DNA of 64,000 nt. It comes from Cloacibacillus evryensis DSM 19522. Its GTDB lineage: Bacteria > Synergistota > Synergistia > Synergistales > Synergistaceae. Under the pieces are notes generated by a model. That model did no database searches. It worked only from the letters and a program-made list of their open reading frames with translations, and had not been told where the DNA came from. Shown in pieces: positions 45,884 through 51,610 of this stretch. Numbering within the stretch: the stretch's first letter is position 1; the number at the start of each line of letters is the position of its first letter. Both the position numbers and the translations under genes were made by a program. The stretch covers positions 2,657,283 through 2,721,282 of the forward strand of contig NZ_KK073872.1 of the NCBI RefSeq assembly GCF_000585335.1. The letters run 5' to 3'.

Positions 45884-46765
45884 CTACACTTTCTCGCCGA
45901 CGGACTTTCCGAAGAGTCCGGCAGGGCGCACGATCAACGTTACTATAAGGATTCCAAAGACGACGAGATCGCGGAACTGGCTCGAAATGAACCCCGCCGT
46001 CAGCATTTCCGCAAGGCCAAGGATGAGGCTGCCGACGACCGCTCCCGGCAGCGAGCCAAGACCGCCGATGACCGCCGCGACAAAAGCCTTTGTGGTGATC
46101 ATTCCGAGCTGCGGGTAGAGCGTGTAGCGGACGGAGAGGAATATCCCGCCGACGCCGGCCAGGAGGCCAGCGACAAAAAAGACGATGGCGATAAGACGGT
46201 TGACGTTTACCCCCATAAGTCCGGCCGTCTTGAGGTTATAGGAGGCCGCGCGAATGGCCAGTCCCCATTTCGTCTTGACGAGGAATAGCTGAAGGCCCAC
46301 GAGGAAGACGACGGCCGTCACAAGCGACAGGATATCAAAGGCGCTGGTAGTGGCGAGGCCGAAGAAATTTACCGGATCAGTCGGGATGACCGGCGGCAGG
46401 GCGCGGAAACGGCCGCCGACGGTGACCACGAAAATATTCTCGATTACGATGCTCATTCCCATTGAGGCGATAAGCATATAAAGGGTTATCGGCGTACGTT
46501 CCCTTATGGGACGGTATGCAAGCCGTTCGACCACGATAGCCGAGAGCCCGGCGCCGATCAGAGCGGCAAAGGAGGCTAGCCAAATATTCATGCCTCCGGA
46601 ACGAAGGGCGAAGTAGCAGATGTAACCGCCAATTACAAGAAATCCGCCATGAGCGAAGTTTGAAAACAGCAAAACAGAGTATACCAACGAATAGCCGACT
46701 GCGATAAGCGCATAAACGGAGCCGAGAGACAGACCGTTGATAAGCTGCTGGATAAAGGTCTCCAA
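45884..46765 (-). CDS. livH: Branched-chain amino-acid ABC permease LivH
   Basis: 293-residue permease, eight membrane segments, opening FIQQLINGLSLGSVYALIAVGYSLVYSV as in LivH. TTG start at 46765 with GAGGTG ahead. Separated from livK by a hairpin-bearing gap of 107 bases. Confidence 0.93.
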   Translation of the reverse strand: METFIQQLINGLSLGSVYALIAVGYSLVYSVLLFSNFAHGGFLVIGGYICYFALRSGGMNIWLASFAALIGAGLSAIVVERLAYRPIRERTPITLYMLIASMGMSIVIENIFVVTVGGRFRALPPVIPTDPVNFFGLATTSAFDILSLVTAVVFLVGLQLFLVKTKWGLAIRAASYNLKTAGLMGVNVNRLIAIVFFVAGLLAGVGGIFLSVRYTLYPQLGMITTKAFVAAVIGGLGSLPGAVVGSLILGLAEMLTAGFISSQFRDLVVFGILIVTLIVRPAGLFGKSVGEKV

Positions 46766-46821
46766 TTACAACACCTCAACCTTTCCTGGTGCCCAATTCA
46801 TGGGCTTGTCTGTGAAAAGAG

Positions 46822-46857
46822 ATGCCCAAGGTCAGGGCAAACATGAACCTTGGGCAT
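46822..46857 (-). promoter_or_regulatory. Intercistronic hairpin between livK and livH
   Basis: Perfect 10-base stem ATGCCCAAGG/CCTTGGGCAT with a 16-base loop just after the livK stop. Lacking a long T run, it probably stabilises livK mRNA or terminates part of transcription, giving more binding protein than permease. Confidence 0.6.
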
Positions 46858-46872
46858 AATTTGGTTAAATTT

Positions 46873-48021
46873 TTATTTCGGTTCTACCTTCTTGTAGAAT
46901 CTTGTCTTGAGGTCGTCTCCGACTTTGAGGATTATACCGGGCTTGTTCAGCGGGTTGTGCGTCTTGGGGTCGACGGTAAGAGTCGCATGGTTCAGCTTAA
47001 GTCCATTTGTCTCTTCCAGCGCCTTCGCGATCGCGGGGCCCTCGGCCTTGCCGGCGCGCTTGATGGCATCGATGAGCCAGTACATCGCGTCATAAGCCAT
47101 CGTGCCGTTTACGAACTCTTTGCAGTCGTCCTTGTAAACATCCTTGTAGCGCTTGAATATCGGGGCCATGCCGGGATCTTCCAGATAAGTGTGGTTGACC
47201 CAGTACGTTCCCTTCATCGCCGGGCCGGCGATCTCGTTCATGAATTCGGCATAACCGTCGCCGCCGATGACCGTAGCCTTAAGTCCAAGTTCCTGCGCCT
47301 GTTTGATGGCGAGAGCCATGTCTTTGCCCATTCCCGGCAGGAAGAGCAGATCGGCGCCCGAGTTCTTGATCTTCGTCAGCTGAGCGCGGAAGTCGACGTC
47401 CGTCTCGCGGAATCCTTCGTCGGCAACTATCTTTCCGCCGAGCTTTTCATAGCTCTTGACGAAAAACTCGCGAAGTCCCTGCGCGTAGTCAGAACCTACG
47501 TTATAGAGGATGGCGGCCTTCTTCAGTCCAAGATCCTTAAAAGCGAGGTCGGCGGCAAGCGTTCCCTGATAGGGGTCTGTGAAGCAGATACGGAATGAAT
47601 AGGGGCGCACTTTACCCTTATTGTCGACAGTTACGAGCGGGTTCGTTCCGACCGTAGAGATCTGCGGGGTCTTGCCCTTGGCGACGATAGGAGCTGTCGC
47701 GATGTTGATTCCGCTGGAGTTCGCCCCAACGATAGCGCATACTTTGTCGCTTTCGATCATACGACGTACCGCATTGACCGCGTCTTCATTTCTTGTTTTC
47801 GTGTCATAAGGGATAAGCTCGATCTGACGTCCGAGTATGCCGCCCTTGGCGTTGATGTCGCCCACGACCAGCTTGGCCATGTTGACTTCCGTGATCCCAT
47901 ACTGAGCGTAGTCCCCAGTAAGTGCGGCAAGATAACCGATCTTGATCGGTTCAGCCGCAAAAGCGGCTCCTGCTGCGAAAACAACGATAACGAGAGCGAG
48001 TAAAGCCAGTACCTTTTTCAA
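46873..48021 (-). CDS. livK: Branched-chain amino-acid binding protein LivK/LivJ-type
   Basis: 382-residue periplasmic binding protein. Signal MKKVLALLALVIVVFAAGA...FA, then the type I periplasmic fold (IKIGYLAALTGDYAQYG; VCAIVGANSSG). The start is TTG at 48021 with GGAGGTG 7 bases ahead. First gene of livK-H-M-G-F; ligand among branched-chain or other amino acids not decidable. Confidence 0.93.
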   Translation of the reverse strand: MKKVLALLALVIVVFAAGAAFAAEPIKIGYLAALTGDYAQYGITEVNMAKLVVGDINAKGGILGRQIELIPYDTKTRNEDAVNAVRRMIESDKVCAIVGANSSGINIATAPIVAKGKTPQISTVGTNPLVTVDNKGKVRPYSFRICFTDPYQGTLAADLAFKDLGLKKAAILYNVGSDYAQGLREFFVKSYEKLGGKIVADEGFRETDVDFRAQLTKIKNSGADLLFLPGMGKDMALAIKQAQELGLKATVIGGDGYAEFMNEIAGPAMKGTYWVNHTYLEDPGMAPIFKRYKDVYKDDCKEFVNGTMAYDAMYWLIDAIKRAGKAEGPAIAKALEETNGLKLNHATLTVDPKTHNPLNKPGIILKVGDDLKTRFYKKVEPK

Positions 48022-48069
48022 TATAGTGCACCTCCATATTGTATTGTGTATCAGCTTGTTGCTTCACTT

Positions 48070-48098
48070 ATTTTATAATTATGTCAGCCATATGTAAA
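48070..48098 (-). promoter_or_regulatory. Promoter of the liv operon
   Basis: Minus-strand TTTACA (48098-48093), 17 bases, TAAAAT (48075-48070), about 45 bases upstream of the livK ribosome site. Confidence 0.65.
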
Positions 48099-48144
48099 GG
48101 AAAATTGGCATGGTTAATTTAGTTAATTAAAAATTTTGAATTGA

Positions 48145-48190
48145 ACGCACGATTGAGTTCATTTTCATACAAGCTGCGACAATCGTGCGT
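48145..48190. promoter_or_regulatory. 11-base perfect inverted repeat upstream of liv promoter
   Basis: ACGCACGATTG (48145-48155) and CAATCGTGCGT (48180-48190) with a 24-base spacer, about 50 bases upstream of the -35 box. A regulator site or a terminator for something on either strand; no T run follows closely. Confidence 0.4.
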
Positions 48191-48300
48191 CCGGACGTCA
48201 AAGAATGATTATTTGTTACTTAATTTTTCCCAGGGCGACGCCGCCATCATCGCCTTTTTTCGGCGCTTGAAAAAAAAACGTGATGTGATAAGATTGATTC

Positions 48301-48397
48301 AGGTAAGGCAGAGCCGCCCACAAGGTGGTTTGCCGAAGTTCCTTTAGGTTAAAAAATTACCCCGCGTAACTCGTCAAAGTAGGAGGGGTAATTTTTT
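48301..48397 (+). ncRNA. Predicted small RNA convergent to the toxin-like peptide gene
   Basis: TTGAAA (48267-48272), 16 bases, TGATAAGAT (hexamer 48289-48294) predicts a start near 48301. The transcript would begin with CAGAGCCG... and end at the bidirectional terminator at 48351-48397, about 97 bases. Its first 35 bases repeat, in inverted DNA orientation, the first part of the peptide mRNA; the two RNAs are complementary only across the shared terminator. Proposed antitoxin-like RNA. Confidence 0.5.
48351..48397. terminator. Bidirectional terminator AAAAAATTACCCC...GGGGTAATTTTTT
   Basis: Long perfect arms AAAAAATTACCCC and GGGGTAATTTTTT around a 21-base loop. It ends the peptide mRNA on the minus strand and the small RNA on the plus strand. 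Confidence 0.85.
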
Positions 48398-48412
48398 ATG
48401 CCTTTTTTCGGG

Positions 48413-48514
48413 TTATCTGCCGACAAATGTGAAAATAAATGTCAGCAGCGCCAGAATGAAGGTACCGAATCCAAACATGATCATAATAATCGTATGGAAA
48501 TCGTTATTCTTCAT
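48413..48514 (-). CDS. 33-residue hydrophobic peptide, holin-like toxin type
   Basis: Starts MKNNDFHTIIMIM and continues FGFGTFILALLTFIFTF before the tail VGR. One membrane helix with the pattern M-x-x-F-G-x-F-x-x-x-L-L-T-F that marks the small putative holin-like toxins of type I toxin-antitoxin loci. The ribosome site GGAGGTGAT is nearly ideal, 5 bases from the ATG. Preceded by a promoter at 48597 and a 75-base leader; ends before a bidirectional terminator. Too short for most annotation. Toxicity is inferred from the family resemblance. Confidence 0.65.
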   Translation of the reverse strand: MKNNDFHTIIMIMFGFGTFILALLTFIFTFVGR

Positions 48515-48554
48515 GAGACATCACCTCCATCCCAAACTTGTACATGACAAGGTC

Positions 48555-48590
48555 GGAACTTCGGCGAAACCACCCCGTAACACGGCTCTG
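48555..48590 (-). repeat. 5'-leader repeat of the toxin-like mRNA (mate at 48309-48342)
   Basis: CAGAGCCG...GTGGTTTCGCCGAAGTTCC on the minus strand matches CAGAGCCG...GTGGTTTGCCGAAGTTCC at 48309-48342 on the plus strand, making an inverted repeat around the peptide gene and its terminator. Confidence 0.75.
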
Positions 48591-48596
48591 TCCGTA

Positions 48597-48605
48597 AGTA
48601 TATCA
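48597..48605 (-). promoter_or_regulatory. Promoter of the toxin-like peptide gene
   Basis: Minus-strand TGA followed by TATACT (48602-48597), an extended -10; weak TTGATA-like -35 at 19 bases. Start expected near 48590, at the leader repeat. Confidence 0.5.
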
Positions 48606-48704
48606 TGAGATTCATTGTAAATATCAAACCTGATATATATACTTTTAATAAATACATCAGCAATTGCCATAAACATGGTAAATCGGCGTTTATACGCGCC
48701 GTCT

Positions 48705-48781
48705 GCGTCATAACTTGCCCTCTGAGTGTCCTCGCCGTATGACCAATACGGCTCCGGTACTCAGAGGGCAAGTTATTTAGC
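48705..48781 (-). repeat. Hairpin element B
   Basis: 77-base copy on the minus strand: ends GCTAAATAA and TTATGACGC, core ACCGGAGCCGTAT...ATACGGCGAGGAC, arms AACTTGCCCTCTGAGT and ACTCAGAGGGCAAGTT. Flanked on both sides by TAAATCGGCGTTTA-type modules (48679-48694 and 48794-48807). Confidence 0.8.
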
Positions 48782-48793
48782 ATCCGGCACGTC

Positions 48794-48840
48794 TAAACGC
48801 CGATTTACGCGATTGCGAGGAAAGATAAATAGCGATTTAT
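48794..48840 (-). repeat. TAAAT-module repeat beside hairpin element B
   Basis: On the minus strand GATAAATCG...CAATCGCGTAAATCGGCGTTTA, the same module as the second half of 35044-35140. Confidence 0.65.
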
Positions 48841-48842
48841 CT

Positions 48843-49062
48843 TTTAAAGCCTCCCTCTCCGAGGGAGGTGGGCCGGCGCGCGATTTTGCGCCGGGTCGGA
48901 AGGAGTGTTGCACTGTGCGGCGCATGTTTTCAGCGCCACGCAGTGCCCGCGGCGGAAGCCGCGGAAGATGCGGAAGATGGTAAGGCCAAGAGCAAAACAA
49001 AACCCAAGGTCAACCCTCCTCCAGTCTCGGCGGAAAAACACCGCCGAGCCAGCCCCCTCGGC
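48843..49062 (+). repeat. Paired CTCCCTCTCCGAGGGAG-type repeats, interrupted by the IS
   Basis: The left unit (CCTCCCTCTCCGAGGGAGG then a CCGGCGC/GCGCCGG stem and GGAAGGAGTG) faces an inverted unit (CCTCCAGTC, CTCGGCGG/CCGCCGAG stem, GCCCCCTCGG). The IS lies in the loop of that second unit, whose other half resumes at 50510. Between the units is a CACTG...CAGTG hairpin region. No gene supported. Confidence 0.65.
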
Positions 49063-49119
49063 TGAACAGAGTCCCGCAAACCGGACAACGCTATAAAAGC
49101 TCCCAAGGGTATCAAAAAT

Positions 49120-49990
49120 TTATTCAATAAAGAGACTTCGATATTGCATCGGAGCCTTTTTCAATTTTATCTGTATCCTGTCGTTATTATAATACCCTAT
49201 ATATTCGTCTATAGCATCTTTGGCCTCCTCGTAGTTCTCCCATTTTACTCGGTTGACGAGTTCTGATTTAATGTGACTAAAGAAGTTTCTGCACAGGCAT
49301 TATCCAAACAATTTCCTTTCCTTGACATCGAGACCTTGAGTCCGTATCTTTGTGTCAGGTTGAAATATGCATGGCTTGTATATTGAAACCCCTGGTCGCT
49401 GTGGAGGATTGGTCCATCAGCGACCACCTTATTATTATTTTCAAATGCTTTCTTCAATGTATCGGTTACTAACTTAATATTATTATTACGACTGATTTGA
49501 TATCCCTGTATGGAATTATCAAAGAGATCTTTTATCATGGAGAGGAATATATTACCCTTTTTGTTCGTATATATGTGATATCAGTAACCAGTTTCTGGTT
49601 TGGTCTGTCGGAACGAAATTCTCTGTTCAGGATATTCTCATAGCTGTGGATATTTTCTGACATCACTTTAAACTTTTTCTTTTTTCTTATTTCCGCTTGA
49701 AGTCCCGCTTTTTTCATAACACGCCTTACCCTCTTATTGTTTACATGAATGCCAATGAAGTTGTTGAGCCACAGAGTCATTCGCCTGTACCCATAAGTGT
49801 TTTTGTTGATATTCTGTCCCGTTCTTATTGCTTCTATGAGAGGACCGTCTTTATCTTCCATTCCACGCCGCTTTAGCCAACTGTAGTATGTCGAACGAGA
49901 TACGGACAAAAATCTACACATTACACAGACAGAATGTTTTGTTGAAAATTCAAAAATGATTCTGTATTTAATATTTCTTTCTATCACCAC
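49120..49990 (-). pseudogene. IS150-like OrfB transposase, two frameshifts
   Basis: DDE transposase of an IS3-family element in three frames. The first part (to 49535) has the HTH-21-like region and DDE Asp in VTDITYI; the second (49538-49245) has HSDQGFQYTS and NCLDNACAE; the third (to 49120) continues as FFSHIKSELV...QYRSLFIE. One base is missing in an A run near 49548 and another near 49270 just after GAA. Expression would start by -1 slippage on A7 in orfA. Confidence 0.85.
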
Positions 49991-50427
49991 CTTTGCAGCT
50001 CTAAGGCTTTTTTTAATACATCGACCTGCATTTCCAGCTCTTTAATCTTTTCTATGCTATTTGTAACTTCCAATTTCTTATCTGGACAGTCTTGTTTTGA
50101 ACTAGAAATATCCCCTTGTTCGATAAATTCCTTACACCATCGTCTTAAAAGAGAGGGACTTGAAATGTTAAAAGATGAGGTAACATCTACCATAGTACGT
50201 CCCTCTTCTAAATGAGCCGAAACAGCTTCAAGTTTTACAGCCTTGCTGTAGGTTCTTTTTTTCCTTGTATCATCCAGTAAGTCCTTCTGTCCGCTCTTAT
50301 ATAAAGATATCCATGTTTTAACAGAATCATGACTAACACCAAGTTCTTCAGCAATCCGCCTTCGTGGAATTCCCTGTTTGTGCATCTCAATTGCTTTTAT
50401 TCTTTCTTCTGTTTTACGTTTACGCAT
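49984..50427 (-). CDS. IS150-like OrfA (transposase subunit)
   Basis: 147 residues, two helix-turn-helix units (RIAEELGVSHDSVKTWI; VTSSFNISSPSLLRRW) and a C-terminal leucine-zipper-like coil. TTAAAAAAAG near 50010 is a good -1 slippage site for making OrfAB. Intact although its partner is not. Confidence 0.85.
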   Translation of the reverse strand: MRKRKTEERIKAIEMHKQGIPRRRIAEELGVSHDSVKTWISLYKSGQKDLLDDTRKKRTYSKAVKLEAVSAHLEEGRTMVDVTSSFNISSPSLLRRWCKEFIEQGDISSSKQDCPDKKLEVTNSIEKIKELEMQVDVLKKALELQRW

Positions 50428-50509
50428 AGAAGAGCCCCCTTTATATGTATTTAGTTTTATTATAATCCAGGGGCTTTATTTGGCTGTCCGATTTTCGGGA
50501 TGCTGTTCA

Positions 50510-50581
50510 CCCGAGGGGGCCTTTAAGAGCAAACACTAAAAATAGCTGAATATCGACAAATTGCTTTTTGTGGATGCCCGC
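50510..50581 (+). repeat. CTCCCTCTCCGAG/GAATATCGAC dispersed repeat, copy 2
   Basis: Begins with the palindrome half CCGAGGGGGC, then CCTTTAA and the 37-base stretch identical to 43311-43347. A TAAATCCCCATTTA module follows at 50582-50624. Confidence 0.75.
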
Positions 50582-50696
50582 TAAATCCCCATTTATCTTC
50601 CCTCCCAATCGCAATTTATCTTTTACCCGCCCGAAGGAAATCAACAATAGCAGTTTTGCATAATAACAAAAAAATCGGCGCGAAGAAGTGCCGTAG

Positions 50697-50857
50697 GCTA
50701 AATAAGCCGGTCTCTGAGTACCGGAGCCGTATTCTCCATACGGCGATTGCAAGGCAATGTTCCCCGCCATTGGCGGGGAACTCTTTTCAAATTATCCACA
50801 TTGCCGCGGCATGCGGGTGCGTTTGCCGCAGGACACTCAGGGGCCGGCTTATGACGC
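50697..50857 (+). repeat. Hairpin element C with an 84-base insert
   Basis: Ends GCTAAATAA and TTATGACGC, core ACCGGAGCCGTAT...ATACGGCG and AGGAC, arms CCGG.CTCTGAGT and ACTCAG.G.CCGG. Removing 50746-50829 leaves exactly 77 bases, as in copy B. The insert holds a perfect GTTCCCCGCC/GGCGGGGAAC hairpin (50759-50781) followed by TCTTTTC. Confidence 0.75.
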
Positions 50858-50932
50858 ATACGGTGCTTATTCGCGCCGATTTTTATAAACGCCGATTTAC
50901 CCCCTGTAGATGCGGCCTGCCAGGGGTACTAT

Positions 50933-51358
50933 CTATAGAGACTTCGCCTGCTTCAGGCAGTACAGCTTATATTGTATGAAATTTATGACCTCGGCCTGCC
51001 CGGCCTTATCAAGATAGCGAAAAAGATTCAACAACATCTCTTCTTCAACACCAACACCGCCCGGCACAACTCCAGAAGCGCCCACCTCCCGCAAACACGC
51101 GGAGGCGGCGCCGGCGTCGGCACATTGACGATAATCAAGCACTGGATTATCTGTTTCGCCTAACAAATAGCCGACTCCTGTCCCAAGGGCCATGGCTATC
51201 TTTGTTAAATTATCCGTATCCGGCGTCACTTTATCATTTTCCCATTGAGAAAGACTCACTCGGTTTGTTCCCAATCTATAGGCCAGCTCCTCCTGGCTCA
51301 AGCGCTGCATCTTTCTCATCTCACGTATCCTGTTTCCCAGTGACAACGGCAGCACCAC
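50933..51358 (-). CDS. XRE-family transcriptional regulator
   Basis: 141 residues: N-terminal Cro/CI helix-turn-helix (about 10-65; RLSQEELAYRLGTNRVSLSQWEN), a Gly/Ala-rich linker and a short helical C-terminal domain (LLNLFRYLDKAGQAEVINFI) that may dimerise. GTG at 51358 is given, but a TTG at 51346 has AAGGTGG at better spacing. Divergent from the helicase gene and probably self-regulating. Confidence 0.85.
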   Translation of the reverse strand: MVLPLSLGNRIREMRKMQRLSQEELAYRLGTNRVSLSQWENDKVTPDTDNLTKIAMALGTGVGYLLGETDNPVLDYRQCADAGAASACLREVGASGVVPGGVGVEEEMLLNLFRYLDKAGQAEVINFIQYKLYCLKQAKSL

Positions 51359-51372
51359 CTTTACAGGCCTAC

Positions 51373-51462
51373 ATTATAAATAGGGGCAGAAATGGTTTAT
51401 AACCGTTAAAATTACATTTTTTGTAAATTAGAATTGACATAAAAGAACTATGACGATAAGAT
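51373..51462. promoter_or_regulatory. Divergent promoters and operator-like dyads, XRE and helicase
   Basis: Minus strand: TTATAA (51402-51397), 18 bases, TATAAT (51378-51373) for the regulator. Plus strand: TTGACA (51434-51439), 17 bases, TAAGAT (51457-51462) for the helicase. Between them are the palindrome GGTTTATAACC (51394-51404, over the regulator's -35 box) and TTACA-5-TGTAA (51412-51426), plausible regulator sites. Confidence 0.65.
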
Positions 51463-51610
51463 AACTTCAATAATATCTGGGGTATAACGGGCCGCAAGTA
51501 TTGAGACATAGAAAATCATGAATAGACGTTCTAAAAAACCACAGCCAGGCAAAAATCAAGCCGTCTATGCTGTTGTTTTGTTGTCTGAACATGGGGAAAG
51601 GAGGCGCGAT

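Larger units (their letters stand above)
49063..50509 (-). mobile_element. IS3-family (IS150-like) insertion sequence, decayed
   Basis: 1447 bases bounded by imperfect inverted repeats that both begin TGAACAG..TCCCG.AAA.CGGACA, matching the IS150-group end pattern TG...CA. It carries orfA and a broken orfB. No matching target duplication is seen. The flanks GCCCCCTCGGC and CCCGAGGGGGC are complementary, so it sits in a palindrome. Confidence 0.88.

Noticed and set aside
48141-48347. 68-residue plus-strand frame overlapping the small-RNA region
   Set aside because: No ribosome site or family resemblance, and it crosses the predicted small-RNA promoter and leader repeat.
48700-48790. Hairpin elements as integron attC sites
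   Set aside because: The fold is similar, but the ends GCTAAATAA/TTATGACGC do not fit the GTTRRRY/RYYYAAC boxes and no integrase or cassette array is present.
51518-51610. Longer N-terminus of the helicase from the ATG at 51518
   Set aside because: No ribosome site there, while the ATG at 51611 has AAAGGAGG at ideal distance and starts just before the helicase core.
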